From Sediminibacterium sp. (GTDB lineage: Bacteria; Bacteroidota; Bacteroidia; Chitinophagales; Chitinophagaceae), in assembly GCA_027490265.1 (NCBI GenBank), contig JAIXYL010000083.1, positions 1 through 47,944 of the forward strand: a DNA stretch of 47,944 bases, in the 5' to 3' direction. The position numbers and the translations under genes were made by a program. The notes under the pieces are model-generated. The model ran no database searches and was not told the DNA's origin. It worked only from the letters and a program-made list of their open reading frames with translations. Below are positions 22,546 through 31,551 of the stretch, one piece after another; the stretch's first letter is position 1; every line of letters starts with the position of its first letter.

Positions 22546-24294
22546 ATGACAAAATTGACAATATCAAGATTGGTAATGATCAGCGCTATTGCTGTAATTG
22601 TAGCATTTCAATGTTATTGGATCAGTCTTATTTTTAAAGACCAAAAAGAAAGGACTTTTAAGCAAACTGACCTCTTATTTAAGGAATTGGTGTATGCGAT
22701 GCAAGTCAATCGATTTAAATCGGATACGCTTTTCTTCAATGCGGCTAAAGGCAATAATTTATTTGCTTTGGAAGCCGCCAATGCAGTGCTAAAAAAACGG
22801 GATAGTGTAAAGCCAAGTATGTTGCGCGATACTGGTTTTTTGAAAATGATGAAAGGCCTACTCCGAGACACTTTAGTGAAACAAATCACTATTACACAGA
22901 ATGAACCAACCGATACTAAAAAAATAAGTTTGATTTTAGATACGCTTTTGCCAAAGCCATCTTCAATCCTTAGTATTAGGGTCCACCCCAATCAGCCAAC
23001 TACCATTATTCGTGCAAATGATAGTTTGACAAATATTCGTCAATGGTTGCAAAAAAATAATAAGGACACCATTAGGGTCAAGCCCAAGATGCCAGATTCA
23101 TTTCTGCTACATCAATCAATTAACCTAACAAAAAAGTCGTTAAAGAATCATAATCAGTCACAGTCAATTAAACTATCCAAGGGGGCATCAGATATTACCA
23201 CCAACAGCTCATTTATTAGTTTGTTTTCTAGAAGTGTGGCGGTGGCTGATTCGCTTTCCATTAAAGACTTGGATTCTGCATATGCAGCCATTTTAAAGAA
23301 ATCTGGAATTAATTTAACATTTACCACCAAGACAGGTTTGTTTGATTCATTGCATTTAAAAGATACCGTAGCGACTAATTTTTACAGAACCAGTATTGCT
23401 ACAGTAGGATTTATACAGCCAAAATGGTATCAAGCAAAATTTGACAACCCTACCAAGTATTTATTGTTTAAAATCTTGCCGCAAGCGTTTCTTTCCTTGT
23501 TGTTAATTTCATTCATTTCAATTGCGTTTATCTTTTTGTATCGAAACTTAGTGGCACAACAGAAATTAGCCATTTTCAAAAATGAGTTTATCAGCAATAT
23601 TACCCATGAGCTAAAAACGCCGATTGCTACAGTAAATGTTGCGATAGAAGCCTTGAGAAATTTCAATGCTTTGCAAAATCCTGAGCGAACAAAAGAGTAT
23701 TTGGCCATTTCTTCTGCTGAAATGCAACGACTTAGTTTGCTGGTAGACAAAGTGCTTAAATTATCAATGTTTGAATCAGATAAAATTATTTTAAATAAAG
23801 AATGGTTCAATCTTAAACAGTTAATAGAAGACATACTCGATAGTATAAAAATTCAGTTCGATAAAAAGAACGCCAATATTGAATTCAATACTTCATTAGG
23901 AGAATTATTTATTGAGGCAGATAAATTGCACATATCAAGTGTGCTGTATAATTTATTAGACAACGCGCTGAAATACAGTGGCAATAATGCTGTTGTGAAA
24001 ATTTACTTGTCGATGCCTTCAAATCAGTTGGCGGAATTGCGCATCAGCGACAATGGTATAGGCATTGCTAAGCAATTTCAACATAAGATTTTCGATAAAT
24101 TCTTTCGTGTACCAACTGGGGACGTACATAATATCAAAGGCTATGGATTAGGCTTGAGTTATGTAAACCATATAATACGACAACACAATGGTTTGATTTC
24201 TGTAAAAAGTGAACTCGGCAAAGGCAGTGAATTTACAGTGCTAATGCCAATATCTACAACTGACAACAAACCAATGAATATAAATCCTTTATAG
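22546..24294 (+). CDS. Membrane sensor histidine kinase
   Basis: A 582-residue kinase: first membrane helix about 9-29, a periplasmic sensor region of roughly 280 residues without a domain I recognise, second helix about 311-332, then HisKA with the phospho-accepting His354 in SNITHELKTP, and a HATPase domain with DNALKYSGN (N box), ISDNGIGI (G1) and GYGLGLSYV (G2). It is 6 bases upstream of the response regulator, its clear partner. The layout resembles RprX-type Bacteroidota kinases. The signal is unknown; linkage to the receptor-like and GLPGLI genes points to an envelope cue (inference). Confidence 0.9.
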   Translation: MTKLTISRLVMISAIAVIVAFQCYWISLIFKDQKERTFKQTDLLFKELVYAMQVNRFKSDTLFFNAAKGNNLFALEAANAVLKKRDSVKPSMLRDTGFLKMMKGLLRDTLVKQITITQNEPTDTKKISLILDTLLPKPSSILSIRVHPNQPTTIIRANDSLTNIRQWLQKNNKDTIRVKPKMPDSFLLHQSINLTKKSLKNHNQSQSIKLSKGASDITTNSSFISLFSRSVAVADSLSIKDLDSAYAAILKKSGINLTFTTKTGLFDSLHLKDTVATNFYRTSIATVGFIQPKWYQAKFDNPTKYLLFKILPQAFLSLLLISFISIAFIFLYRNLVAQQKLAIFKNEFISNITHELKTPIATVNVAIEALRNFNALQNPERTKEYLAISSAEMQRLSLLVDKVLKLSMFESDKIILNKEWFNLKQLIEDILDSIKIQFDKKNANIEFNTSLGELFIEADKLHISSVLYNLLDNALKYSGNNAVVKIYLSMPSNQLAELRISDNGIGIAKQFQHKIFDKFFRVPTGDVHNIKGYGLGLSYVNHIIRQHNGLISVKSELGKGSEFTVLMPISTTDNKPMNINPL

Positions 24295-24300
24295 TGTGTT

Positions 24301-24987
24301 ATGGCCATCAAAATTCTATATGTTGAAGATGAAATGTTCTTGGGAAAAATTGTTGTAGAGTCATTAGAACAACGAGGGTTTGATGTATTAATGGAAATGG
24401 ATGGCGCCAAAGTGATCCATCAATTTCAACAATTCTTACCTGATTTGTGTGTATTAGATGTCATGCTTCCCAATAAAAATGGATTTGAGTTGGCTACTGA
24501 AATTCGGCGTTTACAAGACAATATGCCCATTATTTTTTTAACTGCGAAAACGCAAACAGAAGATGTTGTAAAAGGGTTTAATTTAGGCGGTAACGATTAC
24601 ATTCGCAAGCCTTTTAGCATTGAAGAGTTAATTGTTCGCATACACAATGTTTTGCGAATTCCTAAAGCAACTGTAATCAAGGGAATAGAGGAAGAAGTGA
24701 TGATTGGTCAGTTTGCATTTCATGCACACAAACAAATGTTAATTCTTGGAAAAGACATCCGAAAATTATCATATAGAGAGTCAGAGTTGTTGAAGTATTT
24801 TTACCTCAATGCGAATGAACTCATTCAACGAAGGGATTTATTGAACCATATTTGGGGGAATGATTCATTCTTTAACAGTAGAAATCTGGATGTTTATATT
24901 ACCAAATTAAGAGGATATTTGAAAGAAGATCCGAATCTTCAAATTATTACCATAAAAGGGGTTGGCTACCGCTTTGTTGCCGACTAA
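24301..24987 (+). CDS. OmpR/PhoB-type response regulator
   Basis: The 228-residue product has a receiver with E9/D10, phospho-acceptor Asp53 (CVLDVMLPN), Thr81 and Lys103 (YIRKPF), then a winged-helix DNA-binding domain ending ITIKGVGYRFVAD. It is the partner of the kinase just upstream. Regulators of this class bind as dimers to direct repeats of 10-11 bp, which is the pattern at 18674-18691 and 22483-22500, so those sites are its likely targets (inference). Confidence 0.93.
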   Translation: MAIKILYVEDEMFLGKIVVESLEQRGFDVLMEMDGAKVIHQFQQFLPDLCVLDVMLPNKNGFELATEIRRLQDNMPIIFLTAKTQTEDVVKGFNLGGNDYIRKPFSIEELIVRIHNVLRIPKATVIKGIEEEVMIGQFAFHAHKQMLILGKDIRKLSYRESELLKYFYLNANELIQRRDLLNHIWGNDSFFNSRNLDVYITKLRGYLKEDPNLQIITIKGVGYRFVAD

Positions 24988-25004
24988 AAAAGCCCGAACT
25001 TCCC

Positions 25005-25012
25005 TACCTTTG
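25005..25012 (+). promoter_or_regulatory. -7 box TACCTTTG for the kbl operon
   Basis: A full match to TAnnTTTG, 19 bases before ATG 25032. It probably drives kbl and the four genes behind it. Confidence 0.5.
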
Positions 25013-25028
25013 CCATTCTAATGAATGG
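25013..25028 (+). repeat. Inverted repeat CCATTC-TAAT-GAATGG before kbl
   Basis: Six-base perfect arms around a 4-base loop sit between the -7 box and the ATG at 25032, 3 bases from the start codon. If transcription starts before 25013 it would form a hairpin beside the start; otherwise it may be an operator. Confidence 0.35.
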
Positions 25029-25031
25029 AGT

Positions 25032-26219
25032 ATGAATGAAAAATTTGTTGCAAGAATTGCCACTGAATTAGCTGAAATTGAATCAGCCGGTTTATTCAAG
25101 AAAGAACGTGTTATTACGAGTGAGCAGGGTCCTGAAATAGTAGTGAATGGTAAAAAGGTTTTAAACTTTTGTGCCAACAATTATTTAGGCCTTTCATCAC
25201 ATCCTGCTGTTGTTGAAGCAGCACATAAAGCCATTGACACACACGGTTATGGCATGAGCAGTGTTCGGTTTATTTGTGGTACACAAGACATTCACAAAAC
25301 ATTAGAGCATAAACTTGCCGATTTTCTAGGAACAGAAGACACCATTTTATATGCGGCTGCATTTGATGCCAATGGCGGTGTCTTTGAACCTTTGTTTGGA
25401 GAGGAAGATGCCATTATCAGTGACGCGCTAAACCATGCTTCAATCATTGATGGGGTTCGTTTGTGTAAAGCACAACGTTTCCGTTACGAGCATAATAATA
25501 TGGCCGATCTTGAAGCCAAATTGAAAGAATCTGCTCATTGCAGAAGTAGAATTATAGTAACAGATGGTTCATTTAGCATGGATGGTACCATAGCACAATT
25601 AGATAAGATCTGTGATTTAGCCGACCAATATGATGCCATTGTGATGATTGATGAATGTCATTCTTCTGGTTTTTTGGGTAAAACAGGAAGGGGCACGCAT
25701 GAATACCGTGGGGTGATGGGCAGAATTGACATCATCACTGGTACTTTGGGTAAGGCGCTTGGTGGAGCAAGTGGTGGGTTTACTTCAGGACGGAAAGAGA
25801 TTATTGAAATGTTGCGCCAGCGCAGTAGACCCTATCTTTTCTCGAATACAGTTGCACCAAGTATTGTAGGCGCTTCTATTGCTGTTTTAGATATGTTGAC
25901 GTCGGCCACTACCTTACGCGACAAATTGGAATATAATACACAGTATTTTAGAACAAAAATGACAGAAGCTGGTTTTGACATAAAACCAGGCGACCACCCA
26001 ATTGTGCCCATTATGTTGTACGATGCAGTCGTAGCGCAAAAATTTGCAGCACAATTATTAGAAGAAGGCGTTTATGTGATTGGCTTCTTTTATCCTGTTG
26101 TTGCAAAAGGGTTGGCTAGAATTCGCGTTCAATTAAGTGCGGCACATGAACAAGCCCATTTAGACAAAGCCATTGCTGCATTCACTAAAGTGGGTAAGGA
26201 ATTGGGGGTATTAAAATAA
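25032..26219 (+). CDS. kbl: Glycine C-acetyltransferase (2-amino-3-ketobutyrate CoA ligase)
   Basis: This PLP enzyme of the alpha-oxoamine synthase family interconverts 2-amino-3-ketobutyrate plus CoA with glycine plus acetyl-CoA in threonine breakdown. The 395-residue product has NFCANNYLGLSSHP, VMIDECHSSGFLGKTGRG, and the PLP lysine in GTLGKALGGASGG. The N-terminus (AGLFKKERVITS) is the one seen in Kbl rather than serine palmitoyltransferases. No threonine dehydrogenase is in the window. A start 3 bases after an inverted repeat is fixed by the conserved N-terminus. Confidence 0.9.
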   Translation: MNEKFVARIATELAEIESAGLFKKERVITSEQGPEIVVNGKKVLNFCANNYLGLSSHPAVVEAAHKAIDTHGYGMSSVRFICGTQDIHKTLEHKLADFLGTEDTILYAAAFDANGGVFEPLFGEEDAIISDALNHASIIDGVRLCKAQRFRYEHNNMADLEAKLKESAHCRSRIIVTDGSFSMDGTIAQLDKICDLADQYDAIVMIDECHSSGFLGKTGRGTHEYRGVMGRIDIITGTLGKALGGASGGFTSGRKEIIEMLRQRSRPYLFSNTVAPSIVGASIAVLDMLTSATTLRDKLEYNTQYFRTKMTEAGFDIKPGDHPIVPIMLYDAVVAQKFAAQLLEEGVYVIGFFYPVVAKGLARIRVQLSAAHEQAHLDKAIAAFTKVGKELGVLK

Positions 26220-26226
26220 GAATCGT

Positions 26227-27003
26227 ATGAAAAAATGTTTACTATTTATTAGTGTTGCGTTGTATATGGTTGCCTGTTCGCCCAATAATGTTCAAGTGAA
26301 TAATGAACTTGGCAATTATTTTGATTCAGCTGGTGTAAAAGGCAGTTTCGCTTTATTCAATAATGGCACAGGTGATTTTACTATTTACAATTTGGATCGA
26401 TATAAGGATTCTGTTTATTCACCAGCATCCACATTTAAAGTGGTACATGCCATGATTGCGCTTGAAACTGGTGTAGTGTCTGATGAAAAGATGACCATCC
26501 AATTAGATTCTGCAGTAACGATGGAACAAGCATTTAAACAATCAATTGTACCTTATTTTCAAGAAGTCGCTAGGCGCATTGGTAAGGATACCATGCAATT
26601 TTGGTTAGACAGTTTGCAATATGGGAATCATACTATTGGAAAATCCATCGACAGTTTTTGGTTGAACAACACTATAAAAATCACTCCTGACGAACAATTG
26701 GGTATTGTAAAAAGACTGTTCTTTAATCAATTGCCTTTTCAAAAAAGAACCCATGAGATTGTAAAAAGGTTAATGCTCCAAGAATCAAACGCCAATTATC
26801 AATTGAGTTATAAAACTGGCTTAACCTATAAGGAAAATGGGGATCAATTGGCATGGGTAATTGGTTGGATTGAGGAGAACAAACACCCTTACTTTTTTGT
26901 ATTGAATTTAGAGGGCGCTAAGCAAGTGCCAATGGTAGAAACAAGGATCAATCTTCTTAAAAAAATATTGCGAAACCAAGGTTTTTTTGAAGGCAAAAGA
27001 TAA
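26227..27003 (+). CDS. Class D beta-lactamase-like lipoprotein
   Basis: The 258-residue product shows the full OXA-type set: STFK with Ser68/Lys71, SIV at 106-108, YGN at 132-134, FWLNNTIKITPDEQ at 144-157, KTG at 196-198 and WVIGW at 210-214. These are the residues used by class D enzymes to acylate and hydrolyse beta-lactams. The N-terminus MKKCLLFISVALYMVACSP looks like a lipoprotein signal with Cys17, though the lipobox is not ideal. It lies 7 bases after kbl and 13 before ispG, in a metabolic operon with no mobile-element trace, so it looks like an intrinsic chromosomal gene. Whether it hydrolyses drugs, or acts on another ligand, cannot be told. Confidence 0.85.
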   Translation: MKKCLLFISVALYMVACSPNNVQVNNELGNYFDSAGVKGSFALFNNGTGDFTIYNLDRYKDSVYSPASTFKVVHAMIALETGVVSDEKMTIQLDSAVTMEQAFKQSIVPYFQEVARRIGKDTMQFWLDSLQYGNHTIGKSIDSFWLNNTIKITPDEQLGIVKRLFFNQLPFQKRTHEIVKRLMLQESNANYQLSYKTGLTYKENGDQLAWVIGWIEENKHPYFFVLNLEGAKQVPMVETRINLLKKILRNQGFFEGKR

Positions 27004-27016
27004 AGCGATTTGATTT

Positions 27017-29035
27017 ATGCAACTATACTGTCAGTCACTCACACAATTAAGCCGGCTTAAAACCCGCGAAGTAAACATTGGTGATTTGTTATTGGGCAAT
27101 GGTCATCCTATTCGGGTGCAGACCATGACGACAACCGATACCATGGATACCATGGCAACAGTAGCCCAAGCCATCCGCTGTATTGAAGCAGGGGCTGAGT
27201 TGGTAAGAATTACAGCGCCTTCAAAGAAAGAAGCAGAAAATCTCCTCAACATTAAAAATGAATTACGCAAACGTGGGTATACTACCCCTTTAGTGGCGGA
27301 TATTCATTTTACCCCAAATGCTGCAGAAATTGCAGCGAAAATTGTGGAGAAAGTTAGGGTGAATCCGGGCAACTACGTTGATAAGAAAAAGTTTGAACAA
27401 ATTGATTATACTGATGCAGAATACCTTGAAGAGATTGAGCGCATCAGAGAACGATTTACGCCCTTGGTGTTAATATGTAAAGAGTATGGAACAGCCATGC
27501 GCATAGGCACCAATCATGGATCGCTTAGTGATCGCATCATGAGTCGATACGGAGATACTCCTATTGGTATGGTTGAAAGTGCGATGGAGTTTTTACGCAT
27601 TGCCCGTTCAGAAGATTACCACAATATTGTCCTCAGCATGAAAGCCAGTAACCCACAGGTGATGGTGCAAGCCTATCGTTTATTGGTGCAACAAATGGAA
27701 GCCGAATTTGGGGAATGTTATCCATTGCATCTAGGTGTTACAGAAGCTGGTGATGGTGAAGATGGTCGTGTGAAAAGTGCTGCAGGTATTGGAACATTAT
27801 TAGAAGATGGCATAGGAGATACCGTACGTGTCAGTTTAACTGAAGACCCTGAATTAGAAATTCCTGTTTGTAAAGATTTGATCAAACGTTACGCCCCTTC
27901 GGAAAGGTCGGCCGTTACACATGGCATAGTGCCTACAATTGATAAAATTCCTTATAACCCTTTTAGCTACAACAGACGACAAACATTTTCGGTAAGTAAT
28001 ATTGGAGGCAATCAAGTACCGGTGGTAGTAGCAGATTTGAGTAAGATTCCTCAAATTACTCCCCAACATTTAGAAGCCATCGGCTACAAATACGATCCTG
28101 CAACAGATAAATGGGCTATTGGGGATGCTGCAGCAGACTATATTTTTACTGGTCATCAAATACTTGATTTTGCTTTACCTGGTACCTTGAAAGTCATTGT
28201 GTATCCTGCCACTTATGAACTTTGTGAAGATCAGTACAGTTATTGCCCCATATTTGATCGCTCTGGTTATGCAGCAGCATCAAATAAAAGTTCAGTACTC
28301 AATTTTGTCATGATTGATTGTTATAATGATGACACAGCAATCAATGATTATTCATTCTTAGAACAATTTAGTAATGATACAACAGTAGTATTGTGCTTAA
28401 GCAGTACCAATGCCAATGCCATGCAATCAATCAGAAGAATGATGATGGCTTTGATGCAACATGCCGTAAAGAATCCCGTCATCATCATGACCGATAGTTA
28501 TTGGCAAACGCCAGACGAACACTTGATCCATTTTGCTACTGAATGCGGCGCATTGTTATTGGATGGTATGGGCGATGGTATTTGTTTGGGAATGCAAGCC
28601 AACAGTTATCAAAACATGAATAGCGGTGTTGTGGATACCAGTGGCAGAAACTATTTGAATAATACGTCCATTGAGCAATTCATCAATTCTTCAGCTTTTA
28701 GCATTTTACAAGCCACCAGAACAAGAATTTCAAAAACTGAATACATCAGCTGCCCAAGTTGTGGTAGAACCTTATTTGATTTGCAAGAAACCACTGCTAA
28801 AATCAGACAAGTGACCAATCATTTAAAAGGCGTCAAAATAGCCATCATGGGATGTATTGTGAATGGACCTGGTGAAATGGCCGATGCCGACTTTGGTTAT
28901 GTAGGAAGCGGTGTGGGAAAAATCACTTTGTACAAAGGCAAGGACATCATGAAGCGAAATATTGATAGCGATATTGCCGTATCAGAATTAATCAATCTAT
29001 TAAAAGAGCATGGTGCTTGGATAGAACCTGCTTAA
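27017..29035 (+). CDS. ispG: 4-hydroxy-3-methylbut-2-enyl diphosphate synthase, long form
   Basis: IspG makes HMBPP from the cyclic diphosphate MEcPP in the MEP isoprenoid pathway, using a 4Fe-4S cluster. At 672 residues it is the three-domain form known from plants, Chlamydia and Bacteroidota, with an insert between the TIM barrel (about 15-290) and the cluster domain. Cluster ligands are visible in SCPSCGRT (about 578-585) and MGCIVNGPGEM (about 612-622). Other motifs include IRVQTMTTTDT and MVESAMEFLRIARSEDYHNI. It sits 13 bases after the beta-lactamase-like gene. Confidence 0.95.
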   Translation: MQLYCQSLTQLSRLKTREVNIGDLLLGNGHPIRVQTMTTTDTMDTMATVAQAIRCIEAGAELVRITAPSKKEAENLLNIKNELRKRGYTTPLVADIHFTPNAAEIAAKIVEKVRVNPGNYVDKKKFEQIDYTDAEYLEEIERIRERFTPLVLICKEYGTAMRIGTNHGSLSDRIMSRYGDTPIGMVESAMEFLRIARSEDYHNIVLSMKASNPQVMVQAYRLLVQQMEAEFGECYPLHLGVTEAGDGEDGRVKSAAGIGTLLEDGIGDTVRVSLTEDPELEIPVCKDLIKRYAPSERSAVTHGIVPTIDKIPYNPFSYNRRQTFSVSNIGGNQVPVVVADLSKIPQITPQHLEAIGYKYDPATDKWAIGDAAADYIFTGHQILDFALPGTLKVIVYPATYELCEDQYSYCPIFDRSGYAAASNKSSVLNFVMIDCYNDDTAINDYSFLEQFSNDTTVVLCLSSTNANAMQSIRRMMMALMQHAVKNPVIIMTDSYWQTPDEHLIHFATECGALLLDGMGDGICLGMQANSYQNMNSGVVDTSGRNYLNNTSIEQFINSSAFSILQATRTRISKTEYISCPSCGRTLFDLQETTAKIRQVTNHLKGVKIAIMGCIVNGPGEMADADFGYVGSGVGKITLYKGKDIMKRNIDSDIAVSELINLLKEHGAWIEPA

Positions 29036-29054
29036 TTCCTATTTAACCAATTAT

Positions 29055-30653
29055 ATGCATCAAACCGACATCTTAGTCATTGGTTCTGGTATTGCAGGAT
29101 TAACGTATGCATTAAAAATGGCCAAAGCTTTTCCTGAAAAGCAAATCACCATTATTACCAAAACCCAAGCAGATGAAACCAATACCAAGTATGCTCAAGG
29201 GGGTATTGCGGGGGTTTGGGATGTCAATAAAGACAGTTTTGGTAAACATATTACTGATACGTTGATAGCGGGTGATGGACTCTGTAACGAATCCATTGTT
29301 GAAATAGTGGTTACAGAAGGACCAGAGCGCATCAAAGAAATTATTGATTATGGTGCTTCTTTTGATAAAGATGAAGCAGGGAGTTATAGCTTGGGAAAGG
29401 AAGGTGGGCACAGTGAAAACAGAATCTTGCACCACAAAGATGTGACTGGTCTTGAGATGGAGCGCGCTCTGCTCTCTCAATTGACTCATTTGCCAAATAT
29501 TGTTTTATTGAATCATTGTTTTGTTGTGGATTTAATTACCCAACACCATTTGGGTTATTTGGTCACCAAATCTACACTAGACATCACCTGTTATGGGGTT
29601 TATGTGCTCAATCTGCAAACCAATCAAATAGAAACCATCGCATCAAAAATTGTTTTGTTGGCTTCTGGCGGTTGTGGGCAGGCATACAGAACTACTACCA
29701 ATCCTAAGATTGCAACAGGCGATGGTATTGCAATGGTGTATCGCGCAAAGGGTAAAATTGAAAACATGGAGTTCATTCAATTTCATCCCACTGCATTGTA
29801 TGAACCAGGTGTTTCGCCTTCTTTTTTAATTACAGAAGCTGTGAGAGGGGATGGTGGAATCTTAAGAAACAAAGCAGGCGAAGCATTCATGGAACGCTAC
29901 GATCCCCGCAAAGATTTAGCGCCACGTGATATTGTGGCCAGAGCAATTGATAACGAAATGAAACGAACTGGAACCGAATATGTTTACTTGGATTGTAGGC
30001 ATATGGGGCAGGATCAGTTCATTCATCATTTTCCGAATATCTATCAAAAATGTTTGTCAATTGGTATTGATGTGATGCAACATATGATTCCGGTTGCACC
30101 GGCAGCACATTATAGTTGTGGAGGGATCAAAACTGATGAGTGGGGTAGAACTTCTATTAAACAATTATACGCCTGTGGTGAATGCGCCAGCACTGGCTTA
30201 CACGGCGCCAATCGTTTGGCCAGCAACAGTTTGTTGGAAGCCATGGTTTTTGCGCATCGCTGTTATATCAACAGTAGTGAGCAGATAGACCAAATGACCT
30301 TTACATCCAGTATTCCTGATTGGAATGCATTGGGAACCGCAGAGCCTAGGGAAATGATTTTGATCACGCAGAGTTTAAAAGAACTGCAGCAAATCATGAG
30401 TGATTATGTAGGGATTGTGAGAACAGATGTGCGATTAAGTAGAGCCATGAAGCGATTAGATTTATTATTTGAAGAAACTGAGCAATTGTATCGTTCCACT
30501 AAAGTATCACCACAACTCTGTGAATTAAGAAACTTAATTACGGTAGGGTACTTAATTGTAAAAGGTGCACAGTTTAGAAAAGAAAGCAGAGGACTGCATT
30601 ACAATACCGATCACCAAGAAAAGAGTGCTATTTTACAGAATATTATTCTTTAA
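29055..30653 (+). CDS. nadB: L-aspartate oxidase
   Basis: NadB oxidises L-aspartate to iminoaspartate, the first step of NAD synthesis. The 532-residue flavoprotein has the FAD motif VIGSGIAGLTYAL, NTKYAQGGIAGVW, GGHSENRILHHKD, MEFIQFHPTALYEP, the catalytic-region HYSCGGIKTDEWGRT and GECASTGLHGANRLASNSLLE. These are diagnostic of NadB over SdhA. It is 19 bases after ispG. nadA and nadC are not in the window. Confidence 0.94.
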   Translation: MHQTDILVIGSGIAGLTYALKMAKAFPEKQITIITKTQADETNTKYAQGGIAGVWDVNKDSFGKHITDTLIAGDGLCNESIVEIVVTEGPERIKEIIDYGASFDKDEAGSYSLGKEGGHSENRILHHKDVTGLEMERALLSQLTHLPNIVLLNHCFVVDLITQHHLGYLVTKSTLDITCYGVYVLNLQTNQIETIASKIVLLASGGCGQAYRTTTNPKIATGDGIAMVYRAKGKIENMEFIQFHPTALYEPGVSPSFLITEAVRGDGGILRNKAGEAFMERYDPRKDLAPRDIVARAIDNEMKRTGTEYVYLDCRHMGQDQFIHHFPNIYQKCLSIGIDVMQHMIPVAPAAHYSCGGIKTDEWGRTSIKQLYACGECASTGLHGANRLASNSLLEAMVFAHRCYINSSEQIDQMTFTSSIPDWNALGTAEPREMILITQSLKELQQIMSDYVGIVRTDVRLSRAMKRLDLLFEETEQLYRSTKVSPQLCELRNLITVGYLIVKGAQFRKESRGLHYNTDHQEKSAILQNIIL

Positions 30654-30664
30654 CGCGTTCGTCC

Positions 30665-31549
30665 ATGTATTATATCATTTTCCCATTATTTTATCTGTTG
30701 TCATTGCTGCCTTGGCGGTTTTTGTATTTTATTGCTGATGGATTATACGTTTTGGTATTTTATGGTTTTGGGTATCGTAAAAAAGTAGTCTTACACAATT
30801 TATTGATTGCGTTTCCTGAAAAAACTGATGCAGAACGCTTACGAATTGCTAAAGATTTTTATCACAATTTTATTGATACCATCGTTGAGACCATCAAAAT
30901 GATTTCCATCAGTACCAAAGAAGCCGACAAACGTTTGGTGGGTAATATTGATGAGCTCAACGCATTATATGCTTCTGGGAAAAATGTGCAATTAATGGCA
31001 GGGCATTTTTTTAATTGGGAATTTTTAAATCACTGGATTCCCAGACACAGCTTGTTCCCATTTGTAGGTGTATATCAACCATTGACGAATCAAGTGATGG
31101 ATAAAATCATTTATAATATGCGGGCTAAAAATGGCACCATATTGATTCCTACAAAACATTTTAAACACCAGTTTCATGTTTATGTGAAAGACCGTTATGC
31201 ATTGGGCTTGGCAGCAGATCAAAATCCGCCCAGTGATTTAAAAGCCTATTGGGTGCCTTTTTTCAATCGCTTAACACCATTTATTCTTGGACCAGAAAAA
31301 GGGGCAAAGCTCAATGATACCCATATGGTATTTTGTCATTTTTATAAGGTTCGCAGAGGCTATTATGAAATCAAGTTTGAATTAATGACTTCTGACCCAC
31401 TTCAATATAAAGATGGCGAACTCACCAAAATATATGCTCAAAAAGTGGAGCAAGCCGTGAAGCTAAAACCAGCTAATTATTTGTGGAGCCATCGCAGATG
31501 GAAATGGCAGTATGATCCTGCCAAACACCATACACTTAAAATTGATTAA
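30665..31549 (+). CDS. LpxL/HtrB-like lysophospholipid acyltransferase
   Basis: The 294-residue product has an N-terminal membrane helix (MYYIIFPLFYLLSLLPW...), YRKKVVLHNLLIAFPEK typical of LpxL-family proteins, and the catalytic HX4E motif HFFNWE (His114, Glu119). It probably adds a secondary acyl chain to lipid A in the inner membrane; exact acceptor is not determined. It is 11 bases after nadB and ends 2 bases before the convergent CstB-like gene. Confidence 0.85.
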   Translation: MYYIIFPLFYLLSLLPWRFLYFIADGLYVLVFYGFGYRKKVVLHNLLIAFPEKTDAERLRIAKDFYHNFIDTIVETIKMISISTKEADKRLVGNIDELNALYASGKNVQLMAGHFFNWEFLNHWIPRHSLFPFVGVYQPLTNQVMDKIIYNMRAKNGTILIPTKHFKHQFHVYVKDRYALGLAADQNPPSDLKAYWVPFFNRLTPFILGPEKGAKLNDTHMVFCHFYKVRRGYYEIKFELMTSDPLQYKDGELTKIYAQKVEQAVKLKPANYLWSHRRWKWQYDPAKHHTLKID

Positions 31550-31551
31550 GC

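Noticed and set aside
22614-22991. 125-codon minus-strand ORF within the histidine kinase gene
   Set aside because: It lies antisense to the kinase sensor region; the kinase frame is complete with all motifs.
23430-23834. 134-codon minus-strand ORF within the kinase catalytic region
   Set aside because: Antisense shadow of the second membrane helix and HisKA region; no motif of its own.
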